Assembly: GCA_021298835.1 (NCBI GenBank)
Contig: JAJTHG010000002.1
Location: forward strand, 33,214 to 97,213
DNA: 64,000 nt
From: Gemmatimonadota bacterium
GTDB taxonomy: Bacteria > Gemmatimonadota > Gemmatimonadetes > Gemmatimonadales > Gemmatimonadaceae
Direction of reading: 5' to 3'
Numbering within the stretch: position 1 is the stretch's first letter; the number at the start of each line of letters is the position of its first letter. The notes under the pieces were generated by a model. It saw only the letters and a list, made by a program, of their open reading frames with translations. It searched no databases and was not told where the DNA came from. Shown here piece after piece: positions 54,673 to 63,510 of this stretch. Both the position numbers and the translations under genes were made by a program.

Positions 54673-56240
54673 GTGCGCACGACGACCAGCGTCAGGTCGT
54701 CGCGCCCGGGCGTGTCGGTCACGTGGCGGCGCACGGCGTCGAAGACGCGCTCGACGACGTGGGACGGCGCCTCCGTCCGGTGCCGGGCGACGAGGTCGAG
54801 CAGGCGCGGTTCGCCGAACTTGGCCCCCTTCCGGTTGCGGGCGTCCGGGATGCCGTCGGTGCAGCAGACGAGCAGGTCGTGCCCGGCCCGCCACGCCATC
54901 GCCTGCGACGGCGGCACGTGGGCCGTCATCCCCAGCGGGGCCGCCGTGGCGCCAAGGCGGGCGACGGCCCCCTGGTCGTCCACCACCCACGCATGGGGAT
55001 GCCCCGCGTTGGCCCACTGCAGCGTCTCCTGCGCGGGATCGAGCACGACGTAGCACGCGGTCAGGAACATCTCGGTCTGCTCGAGCTCGTCCGCCAGCGA
55101 CTCGGCGAGGCCGGCGAGCATCGTCCCCGGGTCGGGAGCGAGCTGCGCGTGGATCGCTGCTGCCGACAGGGCGAGCGCCATGATCATCGCCGCGCGATAG
55201 CCGTGCCCCGAGACGTCGCCGATCATCACGCCGGTACGCCCCCCGGACAGACGGAAGAGGTGGTAGAAGTCCCCTCCGACCTGTTCTGCCGGCACCACGC
55301 GCGCCGCGGCGGTGGCCTCCGGCGCGACGACGCCCGGCTTGGGCAGCAGCTTCATCTGCAGGTCGTGGGCGAGCTGCATTTCGCGCGAGAACTCGCGCCG
55401 GTCGGCCGAGTCGCGGACGAGCGCCGCGTTCTGGATGGCGATGCCGAGTTGCGCCGCGACGGCCGAGACGAGCGCCACGTCGCCGGGGGCGAAGGGAAGC
55501 CGGCCGCGGCGCGCCGAGAGGACCACGACTCCGAGCGGCGCCGTGTCACCGCTGCCGGCCCACACGACCGGCACGGCGAGCAGCTCGCCGTCGCGTACCA
55601 CCGCCTCCGCGTCGGCGACGGCTTCGTCGGCCGGCACGAGGACCGGGGCGCGCTCGCGGAAGGCGCGCGCCGACACCGCGAAGAGGTCTCCCGACGGCAG
55701 GGCCGCCACGTCCTCGCGCGGCAGGCCCTGGGCAGCGAGGCACGTGAGCCGGTCGGTCGCGGCGTCGTGCATCCAGACCAGGCCCGTGCGCGCCCCCACG
55801 GCGTCGCTGATCGCGCGCAGGATCAGCGCGGCCGTCTCGCCGATGCGCACGCTGCGGCCGAGGATCTCGGCCGTCGTGTGCAGCAGGTCGATCTCCTCGT
55901 AGCGCTCGGCGAGCTCGCGCGCCGTACGCCCTTCGAGGTCCTCGCGGCGCCGGAGCTGGGTGCACAGCGGCGCGAGGAACCGGGCCCAGCGCTCGGCCTG
56001 TGCCCCGGGCCCCTGCACCGCCACCCAGCCGCGGGCCGGCAGCCCCAGCGGCACGGCGACGACGCCGCCGGGCAGGTCGGCGTGGAAGGGGGGCGCGGGG
56101 AGCCGGGCGCGGTCGGCGATCGCCGGCAGGGGCACGTCCCCCGCGGCAAGCACGAGCGAGGCCGCGTCCCCCTCCCACACGGCGGCGGCGCATCCCGACG
56201 CCTCGCGGAAGGCGCCCAGCATCGTCTCGAGCGCGGACAT
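54669..56240 (-). CDS. GAF-domain SpoIIE/RsbU-type protein phosphatase
   Basis: PP2C-family serine phosphatase of the kind that dephosphorylates STAS anti-anti-sigma proteins. The 523 residues have an N-terminal sensor-like region, a GAF domain (about 125-275), a linker helix (REFSREMQLAHDLQMKLLPK) and the phosphatase domain (about 300-523) with metal motifs GGDFYHL, IGDVSGHGYRAAM, CCTDGIPDAR and GRDDLTLVV. It follows genes for an RsbW-like kinase and a STAS protein, so the three form a partner-switching module. The signal sensed is unknown. Confidence 0.88.
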   Translation of the reverse strand: MSALETMLGAFREASGCAAAVWEGDAASLVLAAGDVPLPAIADRARLPAPPFHADLPGGVVAVPLGLPARGWVAVQGPGAQAERWARFLAPLCTQLRRREDLEGRTARELAERYEEIDLLHTTAEILGRSVRIGETAALILRAISDAVGARTGLVWMHDAATDRLTCLAAQGLPREDVAALPSGDLFAVSARAFRERAPVLVPADEAVADAEAVVRDGELLAVPVVWAGSGDTAPLGVVVLSARRGRLPFAPGDVALVSAVAAQLGIAIQNAALVRDSADRREFSREMQLAHDLQMKLLPKPGVVAPEATAAARVVPAEQVGGDFYHLFRLSGGRTGVMIGDVSGHGYRAAMIMALALSAAAIHAQLAPDPGTMLAGLAESLADELEQTEMFLTACYVVLDPAQETLQWANAGHPHAWVVDDQGAVARLGATAAPLGMTAHVPPSQAMAWRAGHDLLVCCTDGIPDARNRKGAKFGEPRLLDLVARHRTEAPSHVVERVFDAVRRHVTDTPGRDDLTLVVVRT

Positions 56241-56299
56241 GCCGCGAAGTCAGCCGCGTGGCGCGGCAGCGCGCCGGCCCGGCCGGGGCATCCGACCGC

Positions 56300-56713
56300 T
56301 CATGCGCGGAACATCGTCATGCGCACGACCGACCCGCCGTCGGCGCTGTGTTCGAGCCGATCCATCAGCGCCTGCATCAGGAAGAGCCCGCGGCCGTCCT
56401 CGCGTTCGCGCGCGGCCGGCACGGTACAGTCGCGGAGGCAGCGGCCGAGGTCGAAGCCCGGTCCCTCGTCGTGCACCTCGAGCACGAGCGCCACGTCGCT
56501 GACGACGGCGCGCACCCGCACGCGTTTCGAGACGTCCGCGCGGTTGCCGTAGCGGATCGCGTTGGCCAGCGCCTCGGTGAGGGCGACCGGGACGCGCAGG
56601 GTGAGGGCGCGCGGCGGCAGGGCGAGGCCGGCGCAGCAGGCCGTGACCTCGGAGACGACGTGCTCGATGTGGCACACGTCGCTCGGGATCTCGAGTTCCA
56701 GCGCCACGCGCAT
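56300..56713 (-). CDS. RsbW/SpoIIAB-like anti-sigma factor kinase
   Basis: A 137-residue GHKL ATPase. The N-box is TEALANAIRYGN, G1 is DEGPGFDLGRC and G2 GRGLFLMQALMDR. Such proteins bind either a sigma factor or a STAS antagonist, which they phosphorylate. It lies between the STAS gene (20 bases) and the phosphatase gene (59 bases). No sigma factor is encoded nearby, so its target is unknown. Confidence 0.88.
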   Translation of the reverse strand: MRVALELEIPSDVCHIEHVVSEVTACCAGLALPPRALTLRVPVALTEALANAIRYGNRADVSKRVRVRAVVSDVALVLEVHDEGPGFDLGRCLRDCTVPAAREREDGRGLFLMQALMDRLEHSADGGSVVRMTMFRA

Positions 56714-56733
56714 CGGCTGCCCCGCCGGACCGC

Positions 56734-57066
56734 TCAGAACGACTCCAGCGCCCGCTGTCGCGTGTCGGCGATGTCGAAGAGGGTGTCGAGCTTCGTCAGC
56801 TCGAAGAGCGTCCGCAGGTCGTCGTTGAGGTTCGCGAGGCGCAGGGCCCCGCCCTGCTCGCGGATCTTCTTCGAGAGCGACACCAGGACGCCGAGGCCGG
56901 ACGAGTCGATGTACCCCGTCTTCTCGAAGTCCACGAGGAACTTGCGCTCCCCCTTGTCGAGCTCGTCGAGCACCCGCTGCTTGAGTTCCTGCCGGTTGCC
57001 GACGATGAGCTGACCGTCCACGTCCACGATCGTCACGTCGCCCTGCTTGCGCATCGAAAAGGTCAT
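56734..57066 (-). CDS. STAS-domain anti-anti-sigma factor (RsbV/SpoIIAA-like)
   Basis: A 110-residue single-domain STAS protein. The phosphorylation loop is YIDSSGLGVL, with S55 the likely site. The ATG at 57066 is chosen because GGAG lies seven bases upstream; a GTG four codons earlier lies over that ribosome-binding site. First gene of the partner-switching trio, 34 bases after pta. Confidence 0.92.
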   Translation of the reverse strand: MTFSMRKQGDVTIVDVDGQLIVGNRQELKQRVLDELDKGERKFLVDFEKTGYIDSSGLGVLVSLSKKIREQGGALRLANLNDDLRTLFELTKLDTLFDIADTRQRALESF

Positions 57067-57100
57067 GGGAATCTCCACTGGCGGCCGGGGCCGCGGGCGT

Positions 57101-58090
57101 TCAGGCTGTCTGCAGGGCGGTGATCGCCGCCACGTTCACGATGTCATCCACGGCGGCGCCGCGGGAGAGGTCCGAGCACGGCTTCGCGAGTCCCTGCAGG
57201 ATCGGCCCCACCGCCACCGCGCCGCCGAGCCGCTCGACGAGCTTGTAGGCGATGTTGCCCGCATCGAGCGACGGGAAGACCAGCACGTTCGCGGTGCCCG
57301 CCACCCGGCTGCCCGGCGCCTTGCGCGCGCCGATGGCCGCCAGCAGCGCGGCATCCGCCTGCAACTCGCCGTCCACCGCGAGCGTGGGATCCGCCCGCCG
57401 GACCAGCGTGACGGCGTCGGTGACGGCCTGTACCGCCGGGCCGCCGGCGCTGCCGTGTGTCGAGTAGCTGAGCATCGCCACCCGCGGCTCGTCCCCGACG
57501 ATCCGCCGCCGGTCGGCGGCGGCGGCGAGCGCGATGTCCGCCAGTTGGCCCGGCGTCGGCGTCGGGACGACGGCGCAGTCGGTAAAGGTGAGCACCTCGG
57601 GCTCCTCCCCCCGGAACGGCCGCACCACCATGTAGAACGCGCTCGAGACCGTCTGCACCCGCGGCGCGGTTCCGACGAGCCAGAGTGCCGCGCGGATGAC
57701 GTCGGACGTCGGGTGCGTCGCGCCGGCGACGCACCCGTCGGCGTCGCCGTGCCGCACGAGCGCGTCGGCGAGGAAGAGCGGGTCGCGGGCGAACACCTGC
57801 GCCTGCGCCTCCGAGAGTCCCTTGGCGCCACGCGAGGCCAGCAGGTCGCCGACGGTCCGCGCAACGCGCGGATCGGTGGCCGGATCCACCACCGGCACGC
57901 CGAGCGCCCGGACGGCCTCGTGCGTCTCGGGGTGTGCCGGATCGAGAATCACCAGCGGCCGCACGATCCCCTCGCGCGCGAGGGCCGCGACCGCCGCGCG
58001 CGTGCGGTCGTCGCGGCTCTCGGGGAAGACGATCGTCCGGGGCCGCGCCGCCGCCCGCGCGCGCACGCCCTGCAGGAACGCCGACGTCAT
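57101..58090 (-). CDS. pta: Phosphate acetyltransferase
   Basis: Interconverts acetyl-CoA and acetyl phosphate. The 329-residue short form contains only the catalytic PTA/PTB domain: [49 protein letters not shown] and [21 protein letters not shown] butyryl-transferase activity is less likely given these motifs. No acetate kinase gene is adjacent. The ATG overlaps the coaD stop (ATGA). Confidence 0.92.
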   Translation of the reverse strand: MTSAFLQGVRARAAARPRTIVFPESRDDRTRAAVAALAREGIVRPLVILDPAHPETHEAVRALGVPVVDPATDPRVARTVGDLLASRGAKGLSEAQAQVFARDPLFLADALVRHGDADGCVAGATHPTSDVIRAALWLVGTAPRVQTVSSAFYMVVRPFRGEEPEVLTFTDCAVVPTPTPGQLADIALAAAADRRRIVGDEPRVAMLSYSTHGSAGGPAVQAVTDAVTLVRRADPTLAVDGELQADAALLAAIGARKAPGSRVAGTANVLVFPSLDAGNIAYKLVERLGGAVAVGPILQGLAKPCSDLSRGAAVDDIVNVAAITALQTA

Positions 58091-58566
58091 GCGCGGAACT
58101 TCTGCAGCAGCGCCCCGGCCACGACGGGGTGCACGAGGTCGTCCACCGTGCCGCGGAAGCGCGCGACCTGCCGCACCAGCGAGCTGCTGATGTACGACGT
58201 CTCCAGCGACGGCACGAGGAAGACCGTTTCGATTTCGGGTGCCAGGTGCCGGTTCATGAGCGCCATCTGGAACTCGTATTCGAAGTCGCTGACGGCGCGC
58301 AGGCCGCGGATGAACATCGTCGCCCGCAGCTCGCGGGCGAGGTCCACCAGCAGCCCCGTGAAGCTCCGCACCTCGATCCGCGGCTCGCCCGCGAAGATCT
58401 CCCGGATGAACCGCGTCCGCTCCTCCGGCCCGAAGAGCGGGTTCTTGTCGGGGTTGATCGCCACCGCGACGACGAGGTGATCCACGAACTCGAGCGACCG
58501 GCGGATCAGGTCCTCGTGGCCGCGCGTGATCGGGTCGAACGTCCCGGCGTAGAGGCCGAGCCGCAT
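58087..58566 (-). CDS. coaD: Phosphopantetheine adenylyltransferase
   Basis: Fourth step of CoA synthesis. The 159 residues are the standard length with [17 protein letters not shown] (nucleotidyltransferase TxGH motif), the [12 protein letters not shown] segment, [16 protein letters not shown] and the [12 protein letters not shown] motif. It lies 17 bases after rsmD; rsmD-coaD is a widespread pair. An in-frame upstream ATG is ignored because it adds unconserved residues. Confidence 0.95.
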   Translation of the reverse strand: MRLGLYAGTFDPITRGHEDLIRRSLEFVDHLVVAVAINPDKNPLFGPEERTRFIREIFAGEPRIEVRSFTGLLVDLARELRATMFIRGLRAVSDFEYEFQMALMNRHLAPEIETVFLVPSLETSYISSSLVRQVARFRGTVDDLVHPVVAGALLQKFRA

Positions 58567-58583
58567 CGCGGGGGCGGACGGGG

Positions 58584-59114
58584 TCACGAGGCGGAGGTCT
58601 GCACGCGGTAGAAGGTAATCGCCGTCTCGCCGTACCGGCGGGTGTCGCCGCCGGCGGGCATCGGGTCGTCCACGCGGTGTTCGATGGCGAGCACCGGGGC
58701 GAAAGGCCGGGCCAGCCAGGCCTCGGCAAGGGCCTCGCCCATGCCCAGTCCGTACGGCGGGTCGGCCAGCACCACGTCCCACGTCCCCTCGGCGGCGTCC
58801 CGCGCGACGCGCAGGGCATCGGCCCGGCGCACGATCGCGCGCGGTCCGGCCCCCAGCGCCTCGACGTTCCGGCGCAGGGCCGCCAGCGACCGGGGATTGA
58901 GCTCGACGAACTCGCACGTCGCGGCGCCGCGCGAGAGCGCCTCGAGGCCGAGCGCCCCGGACCCGGCGCACAGGTCCGCCATGCGTGCCCCCGAAACGCC
59001 GTCGCCGAGGATCGAGAACCACGCCTCGCGGACCCGGTCGGCCGTCGGCCGCACGCGGGCGTCGTCGGGGGGCACCAGGCGCCGGCTGCGCCACTCGCCG
59101 CCGATGATGCGCAC
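58584..59114 (-). CDS. rsmD: 16S rRNA (guanine966-N2)-methyltransferase RsmD
   Basis: SAM-dependent methylation of G966. The 176 residues begin [18 protein letters not shown], with [15 protein letters not shown], the SAM loop [17 protein letters not shown] and the catalytic LADPPYG. The start GTG at 59114 is five bases after the recJ stop and gives the normal N-terminus. Downstream coaD supports the call. Confidence 0.92.
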   Translation of the reverse strand: MRIIGGEWRSRRLVPPDDARVRPTADRVREAWFSILGDGVSGARMADLCAGSGALGLEALSRGAATCEFVELNPRSLAALRRNVEALGAGPRAIVRRADALRVARDAAEGTWDVVLADPPYGLGMGEALAEAWLARPFAPVLAIEHRVDDPMPAGGDTRRYGETAITFYRVQTSAS

Positions 59115-59119
59115 GCGCC

Positions 59120-60877
59120 TCAGGCCGGCCGGATGTCCACCAGCTTGAGCTGCAGCCGCTCGGCGCCGTTCCAGGTGTCGAGTTCCACCTGATACGCGAT
59201 GTCCACCGGCAAGCCGGCCACGAGTCCGGGGGCCTGCGCCGCCAGCCGGAAGCCGATCGCCTCGACCGACACCGCCCCGTCGCGGAGCGTCGCCTTGAGG
59301 TGCTCGCCCTTGAGAATCCGGGGCGCGGCGGCGAGCGTCGCGCCGCGCGTCACGAACACCGGCGTCGGGTTGGCCACCCCCCATGGCTCCCCGTGCCGCA
59401 GCAGTCGCGCGAGGTCGAGCGAGACGGCCGACAGCGGGAGCTCGAGGTCGGCCTTCAGCTCGGGCACGAGGTCGTCGTCGGAGAGCCGTGACCGGGCGAC
59501 CTCGTCGAAGCGGCGCGCGAAGTCCGACAGCTGCGCGCGCGAGACGGTCACGCCGGCGGCCGCCCGGTGGCCACCGAACCGCTGCAGCAGGTCGCGGCAT
59601 TCACCGAGCGCCCCGTGCAGGTCGAACGCCCCGATGGAGCGTCCGCTGCCCTTGCCGGTGTCCCCCTCCATGGCGACGAGGACCGCCGGGCGGCCGAACT
59701 CCTCGACGATGCGGCTGGCGACGATCCCCACGACGCCGGCATGCCATGCCCCGTACAGCACGAGCCCCCGCGCCCCCTCGGCCACGCGCCGCTCGGCCTG
59801 GGTGCGCGCCTCGTCGAGGGTGGCGCGATCGAGGGCCTGTCGCCGGACGTTCAGGGCCTCGAGGCCGCGGGCCATCACGTCGGCACGGCTTTCGTCGGTC
59901 TCGAGCAGCAGCTCGACGCCGCGCATCGCTGCGTCGAGGCGACCCGCCGCGTTCAGCCGCGGCGCGAGCGTGAAGGCGACGCGACCGGCCGACAGCGGCG
60001 TCCCCGCCAGCCCCGACGAACGCAGCAGCGCCTGCAGCCCGGCGCGCCGCGAGCGCGTCATCCAGTCGAGCCCGTGCCGCACCAGGGCCCGGTTGTCACC
60101 CCGCAGGGCGCCGACGTCCGCGATCGTCGCCAGCGCTACGAGATCGAGGTGGCGCATGGCCTTCCGGTCGTCCGCGCCGCGCGCGCGACAGAGCGCGCGC
60201 GCCAGCTGCAGGGCCACGCCGACGGCGACGAGGTCGGGATCGGCGTCGCTGGCCGCCGGATGCTTGGGGTTGAGCACCGCCACGCAGTCGGGCAACGGCC
60301 CGCCCGGCAGGTGGTGGTCGCTCACGATGACGTCGATGCCCGCCGCCGCGAGCGTCGCAATGGGGGCCGAGGCCGAAGTGCCGCAATCACACGTGAGCAC
60401 GAGGCGCGCCCCCGCCGCCTGCGCCGCAGCCACGCCCGCCGGCCCGAGGTCGTAGCCGTCGGTCAGCCGGTGGGGGATGAACGGCGTCGCGCGCCCCCCC
60501 AGTTCGCGCAGCACCGACACCATGAGCGTCGTCGCGCAGATGCCGTCCACGTCGTAGTCGCCATGCACGAGCACGAGTTCGCCGACGTCAATGGCGCGCG
60601 AGAGGCGCGCGACCGCGTCGGCCATGCCGGGGAGGGTCCCGGGCTCCCGCACCTGGGCGAGCGACGGCCGCAGCCAGCGCTTCGCGTCGTCGGGGGCGCC
60701 GAGCCCGCGCACGGCCAGGAGTGCGCAGAGCGCCGGCGGCAGGCGCAGTTCGGCCTCGAGGGTCGCGACCGCCGCGCGATCCGGCGCCGGCCGCACGAGC
60801 CAGCGCCGCGGGGGGCGCGGCGCAGCGCCGGGGGTCCCCGCGGCCCCCGTGGCGTGCGCCCGGGCCGCCACCGTCAC
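59120..60877 (-). CDS. recJ: Single-stranded-DNA-specific exonuclease RecJ
   Basis: 5'-3' single-strand exonuclease in recombination and repair. The 585 residues have the DHH-family motifs VHGDYDVDGICATTLM, SDHHLPGG and the DHHA1-side GGHRAAAGVTVSR, with RLNAAGRLDAAMRG. The GTG at 60877 overlaps the stop of the zinc-ribbon gene (GTGA), matching the junction style throughout the window; it leaves a short Ala/Pro-rich N-terminal extension. Confidence 0.93.
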   Translation of the reverse strand: MTVAARAHATGAAGTPGAAPRPPRRWLVRPAPDRAAVATLEAELRLPPALCALLAVRGLGAPDDAKRWLRPSLAQVREPGTLPGMADAVARLSRAIDVGELVLVHGDYDVDGICATTLMVSVLRELGGRATPFIPHRLTDGYDLGPAGVAAAQAAGARLVLTCDCGTSASAPIATLAAAGIDVIVSDHHLPGGPLPDCVAVLNPKHPAASDADPDLVAVGVALQLARALCRARGADDRKAMRHLDLVALATIADVGALRGDNRALVRHGLDWMTRSRRAGLQALLRSSGLAGTPLSAGRVAFTLAPRLNAAGRLDAAMRGVELLLETDESRADVMARGLEALNVRRQALDRATLDEARTQAERRVAEGARGLVLYGAWHAGVVGIVASRIVEEFGRPAVLVAMEGDTGKGSGRSIGAFDLHGALGECRDLLQRFGGHRAAAGVTVSRAQLSDFARRFDEVARSRLSDDDLVPELKADLELPLSAVSLDLARLLRHGEPWGVANPTPVFVTRGATLAAAPRILKGEHLKATLRDGAVSVEAIGFRLAAQAPGLVAGLPVDIAYQVELDTWNGAERLQLKLVDIRPA

Positions 60878-61602
60878 GCCGACGCGTAGAGCAGCACGCC
60901 GCAGCCCTCGCACACCTCGATGCGGGTCGCGGCGAGCATCTCACGGTGCCGCTGCATCGGCATCGCCGTGTCGCACGCGCTGCACGCCGGGCCGCGCATC
61001 GGCACCACGGCCTCCTGCGGCCGCTTGCGGCGCACGCGATCGTACGGCGCGAGCAGGTCGGCGGCGACGTTCGCGGCCAGCGCCGCCCGCATCGTCCGCG
61101 CGGGGCCCAGCGACTCGGCCAGCGCGGCGACCTCGGTGTCGAGCGCGGCCAGGGCCGACGCGTGCGCCACCCCCGCCGCCGCGGACCGTGCAGCGAGCTG
61201 CTGCGCCCGGTGCGCGAGGTCGGTGGTGCGCTTGCGCGAGGTGGCCGACTCGTGCTCGAGGGCCGACACCGCGCGGCGCCCCTCCTCGACGCGCGCGACC
61301 GCGGCCGTGACCTCGGCCAGCCGCTCGGCCGCGTCCTGCACCGCGACGCGGCGGTCGAGCTCGACCCGGGCCGCCGCGAGGCGCAGCGCGATGTCGCGGT
61401 GCCGCTTCTGCTCGGCCTCCGCGGCGGCGCGCGCCTGGCTCGCCTGCTGCTCGAGGGCGACGCGATCGGCGTGCAGGGTCGCCCGTCGCGCCTCGAGGGC
61501 GGCGGCCCGCGTCTCGAGCTCGAGCAGGGCGGTGTCATGGGCCTGCAACTGGAGAAGGGCCGCTACCATCGGCGGTGCGGCGGACGTTCCGGAAGGGGTC
61601 AC
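60874..61602 (-). CDS. Coiled-coil protein with C-terminal C4 zinc ribbon
   Basis: A 242-residue protein: long charged coiled coil (about 15-180), then a zinc ribbon with CSACDTAMP and CEGCGVLLY (four cysteines). This is the layout of the CT398/zf-RING_7 family, widespread and poorly characterised. It overlaps dnaG by four bases and recJ by four bases, so all three are probably co-translated; a replication-linked role is conceivable but unproven. Confidence 0.82.
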   Translation of the reverse strand: MTPSGTSAAPPMVAALLQLQAHDTALLELETRAAALEARRATLHADRVALEQQASQARAAAEAEQKRHRDIALRLAAARVELDRRVAVQDAAERLAEVTAAVARVEEGRRAVSALEHESATSRKRTTDLAHRAQQLAARSAAAGVAHASALAALDTEVAALAESLGPARTMRAALAANVAADLLAPYDRVRRKRPQEAVVPMRGPACSACDTAMPMQRHREMLAATRIEVCEGCGVLLYASA

Positions 61603-63488
61603 GACGAACGAATGCTGGTGGATTCGCGCTTGAGGCGCGCGATTTCGGCGAGCAGGGCCGTTTTCTCCCCGTCGTCCTCGGTCGCATGGAGCGCCTGTTG
61701 CAGCTGCCCCATCCGCGCCTTGAGCCGACGCTCCCTGAAGTATGTCATGGTGCGGTCCTTCGCGAGGTCGGGGTTGCCGACGGCCCCCTCGAGCGCCAGC
61801 AGGTCCTGCAGCAGGTCCACGGCCTCCGGCGACAGGCGCGCGGCGAGGTCCTCGACCGTCGCCTCGGGCTCGGCGACGAGGGCCAGGAACACTTCGCGTC
61901 CCGCCACCGACGCGAGGTCCTCGGGGACCACCGTCTCGGCGATCTCTTCCACGAACCGCCTCGCGTGCACCATGACGAGCAGCAGGTCCTGCACCTGCTT
62001 CGTGCCCGGCGCCGTGATGGTCGGGCGCCCGCGCACGGAGCGCCAGCCCGCATCGTCGCGCCCCCCGCGGCCCCGGCCGCCGCGCGTCCAGCGCTCGCGC
62101 CCACGCTCGTCCGGGAACTCGGCCTCCGGGGGCGGGGCGTCGCGGGGCGGCACCTCCCGCGCCGCCGGCCCCGGCGCGGCGCCGGGTCGGCGCGGCGGGG
62201 TGTCCAGCTCGCGCAGCAGCGCCGCACGATCCACCCCCGTGACATCCGCGAGCCGCGCGAGGTACAACTCGCGCGTCACGTCGTCGCGGCAGGCGCGGAT
62301 CGTCGGGAGCAGCTTGTCCACCGCCTGCCGCTTCCGGTGCAGGTCGCCGAAGTACCCGTGCGCCGCGAGCAGCTGCACCTGCCGCTCGAAGAGGTCCACG
62401 GCTTCGTCGAGTCGCCGCGCCATGGCCGCCTGCGCCTCGGCGGGAGAACCGAACGCCGCGACGAACGAGTCGGGATCCTCACCCTCGGGGAAGGACACGA
62501 CGCGCACCGCCACCCCGTGGCGGAGCAACTCGAGGCCGGACCGGAACGTCGCCTTCTGGCCGGCCGTGTCGGCGTCGTAGCACAGGAACACCGTGGGGGA
62601 GAGTCGCGCGAGCGCCTCGGCCTGCTCCTCGGTGAGGGCGGTCCCCATGGGGGCGACGGCCTCCTCGATGCCCGCGAGGTGCAGGCGGATCGCGTCGAAG
62701 TAGCCCTCGACGACGATCGCCCGCCCGTGCTTGCGGATCGCCGGCCGCGCGGCGTGCAGCAGGTAGAGGAGCTTCCCCTTGGAGAAGACCGGCGAGTCGG
62801 CGGAGTTCAGGTACTTCGGCTCGCCCGGCCCGAGCAGCCGACCCCCGAACCCGACGTGATGCCCCTGCACGTCGAGGATCGGGATCATCAGGCGCTCCCG
62901 GAAGCGCGGCCGCGGTTCCTCCGCCTCGTCGCGCCGCACGAGCAGGCCGGACTCGAGCTGCCGCTCGACACCCATGCCGAGCGAAGCGAGGTGCTGGCGC
63001 ATCGCCCCGATCTCGCGCGGCGCGTACCCGAGCCCGAAGCGCTCGCCCTCGGCGCGCCCGATCCCGCGGCCGGCGAGATACTCGCGCGCGACCGCCCCGC
63101 GCGGGTCCTCCCACAGGATGCGCGTGAACCACTCGGCGGCCGCCGCGTGCAGCTCCCAGTGCGGGGCGCGCCAGTCGGGCTCGTCGTCGCGTGCGCGGGA
63201 GACCTCCCGCACCTCGACGCCGACGCGCTCGCCGACCTGCTTGACCGCCTCGACGAACGAGAGCCCGAGGTGCTTCTGCAGGAACGTGAACACCGACCCG
63301 CTCTCGCCGCAGACGAAGCACTTGTAGCCCTTGCCCGGCTGCACGGAGAAGTTGGGACCCTTGCCTCCGTGGAACGGACAGGGGCCCCGCCACGAGTTGC
63401 CGGTGCGCTTGAGCCGCACGTGCTCGCCCACGATCGCCACGATGTCGGCCGCGTCGGCGACCTGCTCGACGACCTCGTCGGGGATCAT
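61599..63488 (-). CDS. dnaG: DNA primase
   Basis: Makes RNA primers at the replication fork. The 629 residues start with the CHC2 zinc ribbon (C37, H40, C57, C60), then RNA-polymerase core with FGLGYAPREIGAMRQHL, TOPRIM domain (about 255-345) with VVEGYFDAIRLHLAGIEEAV and LCYDADTAGQKA, and a C-terminal helicase-interaction region (about 450-629) after a Gly/Arg-rich linker. The linker RERWTRGGRGRGGRDD is unusual. rpoD, the usual neighbour in the macromolecular-synthesis operon, is absent. Confidence 0.95.
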   Translation of the reverse strand: MIPDEVVEQVADAADIVAIVGEHVRLKRTGNSWRGPCPFHGGKGPNFSVQPGKGYKCFVCGESGSVFTFLQKHLGLSFVEAVKQVGERVGVEVREVSRARDDEPDWRAPHWELHAAAAEWFTRILWEDPRGAVAREYLAGRGIGRAEGERFGLGYAPREIGAMRQHLASLGMGVERQLESGLLVRRDEAEEPRPRFRERLMIPILDVQGHHVGFGGRLLGPGEPKYLNSADSPVFSKGKLLYLLHAARPAIRKHGRAIVVEGYFDAIRLHLAGIEEAVAPMGTALTEEQAEALARLSPTVFLCYDADTAGQKATFRSGLELLRHGVAVRVVSFPEGEDPDSFVAAFGSPAEAQAAMARRLDEAVDLFERQVQLLAAHGYFGDLHRKRQAVDKLLPTIRACRDDVTRELYLARLADVTGVDRAALLRELDTPPRRPGAAPGPAAREVPPRDAPPPEAEFPDERGRERWTRGGRGRGGRDDAGWRSVRGRPTITAPGTKQVQDLLLVMVHARRFVEEIAETVVPEDLASVAGREVFLALVAEPEATVEDLAARLSPEAVDLLQDLLALEGAVGNPDLAKDRTMTYFRERRLKARMGQLQQALHATEDDGEKTALLAEIARLKRESTSIRSS

Positions 63489-63510
63489 GCCGGAACGTAG
63501 CGACGACGGG

